Shown: in pieces, positions 9,371 through 20,557 of the stretch
Layout of the letters: every line of letters starts with the position of its first letter
Numbering within the stretch: the stretch's first letter is position 1
Source of the DNA: Phycomyces nitens
Lineage: Eukaryota > Mucoromycota > Mucoromycetes > Mucorales > Phycomycetaceae
NCBI GenBank assembly: GCA_022702545.1
Contig: JAHRBC010000001.1
Coordinates: 3,038,001 to 3,102,000, forward strand
Reading direction: 5' to 3'
DNA: 64,000 nucleotides
Notes under the pieces: model-generated
Databases searched by the model: none
What the model saw: only the letters and a program-made list of their open reading frames with translations
Told to the model about the DNA's origin: nothing
Program-made: the position numbers and the translations under genes

Positions 9371-12300
9371 TCATACGAGAGCAAGCGCAAGGTTCTTTAA
9401 TGTGGTCTTGCTTGAGGTGTTTTGGCTAAATAGATGGCTTAAAAGGGGTCTGGTTGGAGTGGCCAATTTATCAGAAATGATCTTTTCCATTTCATCAGAC
9501 TTGGCCTTTGCTTTAACCAAAATCTGTTTTGGCAGACCAGCAAGTCTGGCTGTATTGAGCCTACAAAAGAGAGAGTCAGTTGGAGAAATCGATTAAATTG
9601 TCTTACCCATAGCTCTTTTTGGAGACGCCTTGGACGAGCTTGTACAAGAATACAACACTAGGGATACCTATACAATATATTAATTAATTAAATCCAACTT
9701 TAATCATACCTTACCATTCACATCCTCTTCAACAAAGCTCATATGGCCCGTGGTGGTCGATTGAGGGTACTCCTGGACCAATTCAGCCAAGGAAGGATAA
9801 TGGGTTACAAACAAAGTAATGGATTGAATCTAATAAACAATAGGATTCCCCTTTAAAAAAACGCCAAACCTTCCCCTAATACGTTTTCATTAACCGAACC
9901 TTTGTAATAAAGCGGTGAAGAACAGCATAGGCAATGGCCATGCCGTCGTATGTGCTTGTTCCACGTCCCAATTCATCCAAAATCACCAGGGATCTGCATG
10001 TTGCACGCTTCATGATTTCTGCTGTCTCGTTTAGCTCAACCATAAATGTACTTTCGCCTGAAAATGTGTTATCCATTGCACCCATTCTGCAACAAAACAC
10101 AAACAGTTAGATTGTATGCATTCCATTGGGAATAAGAAACAAGGCACCTGCAATAGCACGCCAAAGAAGCCTACCTCGTGTACACAGCATCCAGAATTCC
10201 CAGTTCAGCAGACTCAGCTGGGACGTATGAGCCAATTTGGCCCATGATGGAAATCAAGGCAACTTGTCTGATATAAGAACTCTTGCCTAGGACACGGTGG
10301 TCAGAATACGTATGGTATCGATTGTTGTTTACCTCCCATATTCGGCCCAGTCAATATCATGGTTTTGTAGCCATCAGTCTATAGCAATTCATGTAAATCC
10401 AAGCCAATCTCTTTCTGCAGACTCACGTCAAAATTGATATCATTTGGAATATAGTCCGTGTCTGTAAATTGCTCTACCATCGGGTGCCTTGCGTTTTTTA
10501 CTTTGAGTCCAATGCTATTAGACAGCACTGGTCTCACGTAGTCTGGTGTCAATGCCACATTAGCCAGGGATAATAGGCAATCGAGTTTAGCCAGACTCTG
10601 GACTACGTCTCGGAAGTCTTGGTATCGATCAGACACGGTTCTAAATAAAAGGGCGCCCTTTTTTTTAGTACAAAGTATGGTTTAATTGATATCCCACACC
10701 TCATGAACTCCTGATAGGCGCTCTGGGCAGCATTATCCAGCAAGGCCCTTTCTATCTCCAATTCTTTTAGCTTGGCACTAATAAATTTAGTGTGGAATCG
10801 AGAAACAGCCTTTGTGGCGCTCATCTTGACCCAATCGAGAGGAATCTGGCCGGACAGACTGTTTTTGACTTCCAACAGATACTATTCATCCATTAGACAC
10901 ATTTGTAATTATTATTATTATTACTTATTACTATAATTTTACCTCTACTCCAGAAACATGTGTATACTTCAAGCTTGGAATCTTGACAGCAACCTTGACT
11001 TGTTCTAGATGACCTTCCAATTGGGATTGAATTGCTGCTATAGCCTAATGTACGATATCAGTCTAGCACAATCTCTCCACAACAGGAAGAAAAAAAAAGG
11101 TCTTTTACTGAAACCACAAACCTGTTTATGCATAGGGATGTCAGGCCATTGAGTCTCAAATACAAACAAATTATGCTTGCAATCCTTTTTTCCAATCGAG
11201 TCTCTGTTTAGACAGTCTTTTAAGCTCTGAGCACATTGCGCTTTAGGCAGAGTAGCGATGATTTCTGTCAGTACTTTAGAGTTGAATCTATATATCTGAG
11301 GGCTGAGGGCATGTGCAATTACAACCAGGGCCTCCAGGGTTTCAAATAATTCCTTTGGGGTCGACTTGAGCAAAATACAAACCGGTCAATACAGAAATAA
11401 ACCGAGATTGATAAAGAGATTCTTACACGTCCATACTGAATCCGGCAAAGATCTCTTTCGATATCTGGTATGTGTCTCAAGAAATTCAATATGTCTTTTT
11501 TGAGATACTCGTCCGTCTCTGTCAACTCTTCAATAGCATCTGCACGCAACTTGAGACGTCTAAAGAAAATTCAATATATATGGTAAGATAGCAAGATATC
11601 CATGCATAATCACTATCCAAAACTCACTCAATATTGACCAAAGGTCTTCCAACCCATTTTTTCAGTAGGCGTTTTCCGAAAGGAGAGGCTGTCTTGTCCA
11701 GAATTCTCAAGAGAGATCCCTTGGGTGAATAGTCGATCGAATTACGAAAAATCTCTAGATTGGTTATAGTATTTCCATTCAAAACCATATAGCCACGCGC
11801 CGAGAAGTTTGTGAAATGGTCGAGTGACCTGATTGACTCGTCAAGGTCAAACTGTCTCAAGTATTGAATCGTCAGAGCCAGTGCTTTGCTATATAATAAA
11901 CACAATACATTGATTTTAGGCATTCTAAAGGTTACAGATAATGCATAGTTACATTGCAACCGTAGGTAGTTCCAGAACATCCGAATACGATGAGCCTATC
12001 AGACTATTAAAATCCGTTTTATCAAAATATCTCAACCAACCATCTTTTTTATTGATTTCTTGGTCCAAGGGACCATAGAAGCCAGATACATATGTCAGTG
12101 CTGCATTGAACTCTGTCACCAATTGCTCTCTTTCTGGCAGTCTTTCTATGCGGACACACTCCTTTGGTGAAGTTGTCCTATGGTCTGGTTAGTAATTGCC
12201 TTGAAAAAAAAAAGCACTTTAACACTTACTTTGGAGATGTAACAAGGCCAATGATCTTCTCTGTTGGGTCACTCAGTTTGAAAGGCAGTAAGAGTTCACA

Positions 12301-13572
12301 GGGTTCAATGTGCAACATGCGTGTCTCTAGTTCACTTCGCATAAACCCATCTTCAAACACATCGTAGATAACATCACCTGTAGAGGGGCTAACAGCCTAA
12401 GATAAAACACCATCCAATTATGGGTTAGCAATCTGTGGAATCAGTTTGTGAAAAACAACTTGCCACAATTGCCATTGTTACACGTTCGAAATTCTTATTC
12501 TTGCCACGATTCTCTTCTATGATTGTCATTAGGTAGTTTGAAGAGGAAAACCCAGTCTGGTTTTCACCCTCGTCTGTGCCAAATCCGTCCAGTATTGTGC
12601 TCTTTGTAAAGATATTCTTCAACTTGCGCTTAAAGGGTGCAGACTTATTGGGTCCGACCGATTTTAATGCGGCTGTCTCTTCCTGGTCTACGATCCCGAC
12701 CTTGTAACCTGCGTCCACAAGTCTATAAGAAAATACCAATATTAAGAATTGACCATAATGATGACTTGACAATACCGATGAAGATGCACTTGGAGTCGAT
12801 GGGAAGGAATAGAGGCCATGGTAGAATTGTGATCAAACCATTGTGCGATATGCAAGATACGAGAGGCAATCTATGATAGATTTACGCGATAATCAAGACA
12901 TGGTATAGGTCCAAATGGCTATTATTTGTGTTTTACCTCTGCATCTTCATTAAAGAACCTATATCTGTATCCAACCTCAACTGCAATCAGAACACCAGGG
13001 TTCTCCCTTTTCAGTTCCATCACTTGGGATTCCAGAGGTGTCAATTTGACAGAATCTTTTGATTTAGTATCTTTTGATTTCTTGAGGCTCGTATTGCTGG
13101 ATTGCTTCGAGGCTATCGTATTCTCAGGACTCGTGTTTCTTGGTTCTTCATTGTCGTCATCCACAGGTTCCTTTTTCTTTTCCAGCATTGTTTTCTTGTG
13201 GCTAGAGACTTCTGGTTCTTTTCGCTTTCGCTTTGAAAGCGTAGCATTAGGCTTGTCACAAGGGGTTGATACAGCCTGGCTAGAAGCTGTTTGACTTGGT
13301 GTATCTAATGTGAATGGCTGATTCGACTGAGAAGAATCTTGGGGTGATTGCAAATGATCATCTTTTGGTCTCGGCTGTAAAATAGGTGCTGATTCTAAAA
13401 CGAAACAAATAGATTAGCCTACTTTATTGTTCAGGCCATTCATGTTTGGAATCTTTGTTTTTGTTTTTTTTTTAAAAAAAAAACTACTGAAAACTGTACC
13501 CAAAGTATCATTTTTTGGTCTTCGACCTTTGGTTAAGAAAGCTGTAAGAGTTGTTTGTTGCTTTTGACTCAT
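9371..13572 (-). CDS. MSH3: DNA mismatch repair protein Msh3 (MutS homolog 3)
   Basis: Many short exons (roughly 18 introns by eye; exact borders not all resolved). The N-terminus [16 protein letters not shown] carries a QxxLxxF PCNA-interacting box, followed by a disordered Lys/Ser-rich region (13380-12925). The mismatch-binding domain includes [20 protein letters not shown] and [18 protein letters not shown]. The connector, lever and clamp follow. The Walker A GPNMGGKSS is split by an intron near 10330. Walker B and the signature ([31 protein letters not shown]) are at 10080-9930. The C-terminus [20 protein letters not shown] ends at a TGA at 9371-9373. The PIP box and the Msh3-type mismatch domain separate it from Msh2/Msh6. 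With Msh2 it forms MutS-beta, which repairs insertion/deletion loops. Confidence 0.9.
13464..13483. repeat. T10A10 palindrome
   Basis: Ten T followed directly by ten A, a perfect 20-bp inverted repeat, inside the first intron of MSH3. It is one of six similar elements in the window. Confidence 0.8.
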
Positions 13573-14153
13573 ACTGTCATGTGTTAATGAAGTACTGACA
13601 GCTCAAGCAAATCTTTAAGTAGCCATTACAAACAGTCACTTTATGCTGTTGTCTGAAAGTATAGACTGTCCCTAAAGATTCTTTTCTCTCTCTCTTGATA
13701 TATATATATATAAAAAGGTCGTGTTTATGTGATTGGGCCCCTGAGAGGATTTAACAAAATGTATTAATCACATCTTGCTATAGACTAGAGTATATTATTA
13801 CTTTTGCAAGCTGGCTTGGACCATAGAGTGATAAAAAAACCAATTGACAAGCTAAATATCCAGACAATTTTTGTAATCCTACTTGTCAAAAGTCGTCCCT
13901 TTTTTTATTACATTTGTTTTATTCTTCAAAATAGCATTACATAAATGAAAAATGTGCTTTCTAATAATATCGTTTTAATAATAAAGCGATTATAATACAA
14001 GACGCAAAAAATAATAATAACAAGATGAAGAAAAAAGTGTGTGATATGGATAGCAAGGTATTATTTATATGCTTTTGACGACTTTTTAATATCAAGAATA
14101 TCAGGGATCTATTTAGATGGGTACTCTACACAAGGATAACATTACATGATCTA
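13573..14153. other. intergenic between MSH3 start and lactate permease stop
   Basis: About 580 bases of AT-rich DNA containing the MSH3 promoter and the 3' end of the permease gene. A (TA)n run lies near 13698-13710. Nothing else was recognised. Confidence 0.5.
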
Positions 14154-16422
14154 CTAAGAAGGAATCATAGATGGGATACCGTATTGCTGGATACAAGCAA
14201 TTGCACCCACGATACAGACAATTAATATCGAGTGAAATATTGTTCTTCGAAGAGCCAATCCTTCTTTGCCTTGTAGGTTAATTGTTGATGCTATTGTCGA
14301 CATGTTTTGAGGTGAGACCATTTTTGATGCAATGGCCCCGCTTGAGTTTGTAGCAGCCATCAAAACTGCCGAGAGTCCAATCTCACGCGCAGTAACGACT
14401 TGTAGGTTTCCAAACAAAGAGTTGGCAGACGTGTCACTTCCTGATAAAAAGCAGGCTACCCACCCTAGCCAAGCCGAGAGAAATGGAAAGGCTGGCCCAA
14501 CAGAAGAGAGTGTCAAGCCAATGGTATAGACTATACCTATTGTTATCATATTATTTAGATAACTCCCGAGAAATAACTTTTTTAGAGACTGAATACTTGC
14601 CAGAATAGTTGTATAGATAAGCAAAGCCCATGATGAAAGATACCGTAATTATTGGGCGGTAGAGTTGGATAAACGTATCCTTGAATGCTTCACAAAATAT
14701 AATAGGATCTGATCCATTCCCTAATGCGACGCCACAAAAGATAATTGCAGATAGAAAGATAGCCGTGCCAGTACCCAATGGTTGGAAAACCCACACAGCA
14801 TCGTAATTCTTACTGTAAAGTGTCAGATAGACCTATAAATTTTGGGTATTATTATCATTAAAGAAACATCTGTAATATATATATATATATATATATATTT
14901 ATGTGTACTTTTTGATGAAGACCTGGCCATTTAACATCAACTTGCCCTACTTTGGATGCATTGGAAAATGTCCAGCTTCGAATAGAGTCAACTAAAATGT
15001 CCCAATGGTTTTCTTTAAAACACTTACATGATCACAACAACCACAATAATCGTCCAAGGACTCCAAGCCAAGAACATTTGGGTTCGACTGAGTGCTTCTG
15101 AATCAGGTGGGTTGAATCCTTTTTCAAGATTTGGATCAGGTAGTGTTGGCATGTATTTTTTGCACTGATTAGAGTTTTCAGTATCCTTGTCGTTTTCTTC
15201 AGGATCGGTTGTTGGCATGGCTATAATGGCATAATACTCTGATCTGTATGGGGGTTTCCACACTTGGACAAACCCGACCAAACACCCCAGAGAAACCAGA
15301 CCCGCTATCAAGTCAGGCAATTCTGGCCCCACGAGATTAGAAAACACGGCCTTTTTTTTAAAATCGATTATAAGAATTGACGGTATTGAGTTAAAATTGG
15401 TTCCTAGTTACCTGCGTACCAGAAAAAGAGAGACCAGCAACTAGTGCCATTGGCCAGCACTCAATTATACCAGCCTGTAGACCTAGAAAGATGTGCAATG
15501 GATTAGACGAGACATAATAAAAACAGGGACTATGATTTACCTGCATAAAGTCCAAGTACGTATAGAGGAAGAAACAGGCTAAGGAATGGAAGCTGTCGAC
15601 CTACCATGGCAGACAGTTGCATCGCAGGAAGTCCAGTAATTGTAGCCAAGGTAGTAATTGGAGTACCAAGAGCACCAAATGCTACTGGAGTTGTGTCAAA
15701 TATCAAGGTGTAGACTAATGCATCCATAGGATCAAAGCTAACGATTTCAATAGTCAGTAACAAGACGTTGATATATCTCAATGTAACATAGTATATAGTT
15801 TTTACCCCAAAGATACCATTAATGGAGAGCATATGGCACCAGGAACACCAAACCCTGCAACACCTTTTTACATAACAAAAAGATATTAATTGCCATAATC
15901 ACCTTGGAATAATAAAGCGAGTCTATTTACCTTCCAATAATGCTCCAAAACAGTACCCAACTATGACCAAAATAACACGCTTATCGGGTGGAGTATAAAC
16001 TAGTATCCAGCGGCGAAACATATCGAATATCCCGGAACGCACAGATGTATTGTACAGGAACATTGAACTTATGACAATCCACATGATCGGCCAGTTCGCA
16101 AATACAATCCCGTTCCCTATCGCTGAAAAGGCTTGATGTGCTGGCATTCTCCACCCAAAGATGGCGATAAAAATACTAGAGATACACACAGGTAAGCATA
16201 CCATAAGAAAGGTTGGGCTTATAGGACTTGCCATGTCACCAACCCAGCTAATGAGGCTATATGGGCCGGTATACGACATACGCCAAGAAGAATGAAAACA
16301 AGCAACAGAGGTATCAGCCCAACAAAAAAGGATGCAATTAAACTGTCACCAATAGGTGTCAATGGTTGAACAAAGGCACTGGTTGCATAAGCAGAAGCCG
16401 GTATGGTGGGAATATTCACCAT
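14154..16422 (-). CDS. L-lactate permease, LctP/LldP family
   Basis: Spliced from about eight exons. The start (MVNIPTIPASAYATSAFVQP) is the ATG at 16422-16420 and the stop is at 14154. Family hallmarks are present in order: a first hydrophobic helix LLLVFILLGVCRIPAH, then FANWPIMWIVISSMFLYN, GYCFGALLEG followed by VAGFG across an intron, FDTTPVAFGALGTPI, and LPDLIAGLVSLGCLV. A cytoplasmic acidic loop (TDPEENDKDTENS) and ATNSSGAIASKMVSPQNM near the end complete the match. This is the LctP family (TC 2.A.14), with a dozen or more predicted membrane helices, which in bacteria imports L- and D-lactate and glycolate by proton symport. Fungi normally use Jen1-type MFS carriers instead, so its presence here is unusual. 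The spliceosomal introns show that it is a fungal nuclear gene and not contamination. Substrate is inferred from the family. Confidence 0.85.
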
Positions 16423-17691
16423 AAAAGATTGTATCTATTTAAATATAGATATATGTATATATATATATATATACGTATAAATGTATTGGTGAATGTACGT
16501 AGAGACCTAGTAGAGTGGCCGAATTATAAAAGATAAAAAGCTAAAAGAGTACAAGATGAATGGTGAAAACAATGTTTTTATATCTGTATTTTACATTCAA
16601 ACCACGGAGAATTTTAGATGCTCTTATTATTGAAAGAATGCAAGATGGCACACAGCCGATTTCTATTTACAAATATAACAAGGGTTTTCTTTCTGTACAT
16701 AAAAAGGGGCGAATTCATAGGTAAGGGTATGGCATATACGCATATATACTATATATTCCCTACTTTGCTACTGCATCTAACAGAAACTACTTCTCGAAGC
16801 ATAATAGACCATTATTTAACGAGACTATTTACTTTTATTGCTTGAGTATCCATAGTGGTCACGCACATATAAAACAGCTTAGATCGACAAAGGAAATCTA
16901 TCAATTCCACCTTAATCACCAAGGCCTTTGGCTGCCTAATAAAATAAGTGAATATACCTTCCAAGTATTACGATGCAGGAACACACAAACATGACATAAA
17001 CAAGAAAAAAAGTATTCTTCTTAGAAAAAAGATCTCTTGTCCAAGACGAAAATAAAAATAAAAAAAGGGGAGATGCTATATAAGCCGTTTTAAAATATAT
17101 GCCAAGAATATCAGACAATTCAATTGTAGAGAAGCACATATTTGACTTTCTGAGACGGTCAGTTTATCTTTTTAACAACAACAAAAACCTTGTATTCTAG
17201 TAGGGATGTTTATAACAAGGTTTATGGTGCATTTATAGACTCGAAATAGCAGTAAACTGAAATATATTGACGATTTCTCAATATTCATACCTGCATCAAA
17301 TATACAGACTTCTCTATTTTCTCACATAGGCTCATGAAGTTGCGCACGGCTTTTCTATTAAAATAAAATAAAAAGTCTAAAACCAATATATAAATATATA
17401 ATATTTCAATTTAGCTCTTGAAGCCTGACATGTTATTTTAAGAGATGGTGCATCCAGAGGTAATTCTATATACTTTCAAGGAGATATGTTTGGGTTTAAT
17501 TTTGGACTATATTATTCTTTTAAGGAATCAAGGCTAATTTTGGTCATTATTTTCTGATGATTTCCAAATAAAAATAATAATTCATGATATCCCAAGAGGT
17601 AGATTTGCCAATAAATTCTGTGCCTATTATTCGAGAGTATTTGATAAAGTTGTATCAAACGAGTGTCGGTTTCTGCTCCAATTACGCTTTG

Positions 17692-17714
17692 TTTTTTTTT
17701 TTTTTAAAAAAAAA
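17692..17714. repeat. T14A9 tract palindrome
   Basis: Fourteen T followed directly by nine A, in intergenic DNA. Same class as the elements at 13464, 18354, 25182, 32810 and 42501. Confidence 0.75.
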
Positions 17715-18353
17715 GAAAACGTGGAATATACATTACTGCCTTTAATCATAGTTTAAGCTCTTATTTATTATACAAACCAACTTGCACCTTTAGCTATATT
17801 ATGTCTTGGACTCTTGGTGTGTTAAGGAGATCAATATTGTGTGCATGAGTGTATGCATGTCTGAGTATTATACTTTTGATCGAATACGTTGCACAAGTAT
17901 TTGATCTGGGCTTTTGAATGTACATGTATATGTGGTGTGTCAATCGATTAGGGGATATTAGAATGGTTATATATTTTTTCTGGGTATTGACAATGTATAA
18001 TTATCCTGAAAAGATATCATGGTTAGTCTTGGCACATTAATAATATTCTTGATCAAGAAATACAAGAAATTATAGGCGGCTTTGTAGAATTAAAAGACAT
18101 GGAAAAATGTACAAGACGTCAATTCTACCTGTCAAACAGACCTAAAAAGGACAATAAAAATGCTACAAGACATATTTGGATCAGAAACCAAGAGCTAAAG
18201 TATATATTACTATCCAACATTTAATTGACCCAATATTCTGCTTATATGTATAAAGGGTGATTTACTCTCTAGTTAAATAAAAGAGTTTGGTAAATGGTGC
18301 ATAATTCAAAGTATAAAAGAGTTGGGTGGCTTATCATTTCCAAGGCTACATTA

Positions 18354-18368
18354 TTTTTTTAAAAAAAA
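18354..18368. repeat. T7A8 tract palindrome upstream of NOP10
   Basis: Seven T then eight A, ending 58 bp before the NOP10 start codon. It could be a nucleosome-disfavouring promoter element; this is an inference from composition and position. Confidence 0.7.
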
Positions 18369-18425
18369 GCTGTCCTCTTGCCATTTTTTCACTTCCTTTC
18401 TGTCCACCATCCAACATCCATCACC

Positions 18426-18695
18426 ATGTATCTTATGTACTACTTGAACACCGAGGGTGAGCGTGTCTACACTCTCAAGGTAAGAACAGATCTCGGGATA
18501 TATAGAAGATGCCAAAAAATATTTTTATTTATTATTATTATTGCGTATGAGTAGAAGACCGACCCCACTGGTCATCCCACCAAGTCTGCTCATCCTGCCA
18601 GATTCTCTCCTGACGACAAGTTCTCCCGTCAGCGCATTACTATCAAGAAGAGATACAACATCCTCTTGACCCAGTTGCCTGCTCGTGCCCTTTAA
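18426..18695 (+). CDS. NOP10: H/ACA ribonucleoprotein subunit Nop10
   Basis: Exons 18426-18479 and 18555-18695 give 64 aa, the exact size of human and yeast Nop10. The sequence [42 protein letters not shown] and [10 protein letters not shown] matches the family end to end. Nop10 binds Cbf5/dyskerin and is needed by box H/ACA snoRNPs for rRNA pseudouridylation and processing. The intron follows YTLK in phase 0. A purine-rich GGAAGAAAGA stretch follows the stop. Confidence 0.95.
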
Positions 18696-19450
18696 GAAAG
18701 CAATAACCAAAAAAAAAAGGAAGAAAGGAAGAAAAAAAGAGAAAGAGAGAAAGAGAGAAAACCAGGTTCATTCTTGCGCCTACTTGTAATAAAGAGCTGA
18801 AGAGAGTGTCGAATTGTATCATATTCACTGGATTGATTTGGAGGTGGTACTTGGTCAAGAATATTATTGTAAACACATTTGAAAGGTGTGTATTAGTATG
18901 GTATGGGGGAATCGATTGAGCGATATAATGAACGAATGGGCTACTTGAGCATTCAACAAATATATCTCTACTCGTTATTCATCAGCCACTTTGACTTGGA
19001 TACCAGCCTTTATATATACACATGTATATATGTCTTTGCATGAAATACGTTTTGTCATGGCGTTTATTATTATATATTCAAAGTTATTCGTTAATTTAGC
19101 CAATTGGTTTCGCAGAAATCTAATAATGTCTTTGGACCTCTGGCTGCCTTGAGACGTGAAACCTTGTGCAAATATTATGGCACTTTATGGCTATATTTAT
19201 ATGATTTTGAGTGTATGCTGTTGTAGCTGACAGGACAAGTCTGCCGGCCACTTTATTAAATTCTTTTTGACTGACAGAATTCACAAATATCTAAAATAAA
19301 ATATATTCAGAGGGCAATAATTAGTGAAAATACAGTATTCTAGTGTGACTGACATGATCTCGCTTTCCTATATTTTTGTAAATGAAATCCTAGACTCAAT
19401 AAAAACAATTGGACTTCTTTTCTCATATCAAAACAAACAACTCTATTGTC
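18696..19450. other. intergenic between NOP10 and RRP46
   Basis: AT-rich spacer with the NOP10 3' region (a purine-rich AAGGAAG tract at about 18709-18760) and the RRP46 upstream region. No open frame or motif of note. Confidence 0.5.
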
Positions 19451-20388
19451 ATGGTTCGCCCCGATCGTCGTGCTGAAAACACTCAACTGCGTGCATTTGC
19501 AGCATCACAAAACATCCTCGACAAAGCGGATGGATCGGCCAAATTTGATTTTGGTAATCTAATGCGATCCTGACCACAGACACTTTCTTGATATATTTTC
19601 TAATGAGACAGTATAGGCAACACTTCAGTGCTCGTGTCAGTTGTAGGTCCAGTAGAAGTTCAGATACGTGACGAGAAGCTCGACGAAGCCACAGTAGAAG
19701 TAGTAGTCAGACCTTCGGTTGGATACCCTACCACAAAAGAAAAGTTGATGGAATCTATGCTTCAATCTGCATTTGAGCCTGTAATTATGGGTGGAATTAT
19801 GCCTCGTACATTGTTGCAGATCGTCGTTCAGATCGTCAAGGACGATGGAGCGGTAATATCATATACGTTCAATACCTTGAAGATTTGTCGATATTGACAA
19901 TAGGCTGGGAATATATTCTACTTTAGGTACTTGCAGCAGCTGTAAATGCTGTTACATTGGGATTGTTGGATGCAGGCATTCCAATGAAGTACATGGCATC
20001 CGCTCTGACATGTATGATCCACAAGGACAGTCATGAGCTGGTTTTGGACCCCACTGCAGAAGAATTGGAAGTAAGTACACTTGTTTTTGTTTTTCTGTAT
20101 TTGAGGTACTGATTAATGTCTTTTTGGATAGAATGCTTCTTCTGTTCACACATTTGCATTTGACAACCTTCACCATACTCCTCACGTACTGCTATCAGAC
20201 TCAACTGGCCGATTCAGTGAAGAAGAAGTATGTCTATAGTGCAACATTGATTTGTTTTAATCGTTATTATATAGTATTTTACTAGTCATGATACGTGCTT
20301 TGAAGCCGTAGACAAGGTACAGGGATTCTTGCGAGCAGCCGTAATTAGCAAAAAGGAGAAAGAGCAACAGCAGATAGTTGGTCAATAA
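19451..20388 (+). CDS. RRP46: exosome complex subunit Rrp46 (EXOSC5), RNase PH-like
   Basis: Five exons (19451-19553, 19617-19852, 19927-20070, 20132-20227, 20275-20388) give 230 aa in frame. The RNase PH fold is visible: LRAFAASQNILDKADGSAKF then GNTSVLVSVVGPVEVQ, VEVVVRPSVGYPT, IMPRTLLQIVVQIVKDDGAVLAAAVNAVTLGLLDAGIPM, and LVLDPTAEELE. These match the Rrp46/EXOSC5 pattern rather than Rrp41 or Mtr3. The protein is one of six subunits of the catalytically inert ring of the RNA exosome, acting in nuclear and cytoplasmic 3'-5' RNA processing. It is convergent with the ASX-homology gene, 169 bp between stops. Confidence 0.9.
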
Positions 20389-20557
20389 AGGATGATGTTT
20401 TGAAATTTGGGATCGGTATTAAAGTGCCATGGCCTATCCCTAAGCATATTAGATTTGAGAGTACATACATACAGAAAAGATGTGATGGTTATATACATAA
20501 AAAGCAAAGTGAGATTGCATGTTTTAAAAAAAAGAGGCCAATTAAAAAAGATATCTC

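Larger units (their letters stand above)
16423..18425. other. AT-rich intergenic stretch, no gene recognised
   Basis: Two kilobases with only short Ile/Phe/Tyr-rich open frames. It contains a (TA)n tract near 16455-16475 and two T/A palindromes, at 17692 and just before NOP10 at 18354. A pyrimidine-rich leader (18370-18425) precedes the NOP10 ATG. No RNA gene was recognised. Confidence 0.55.
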
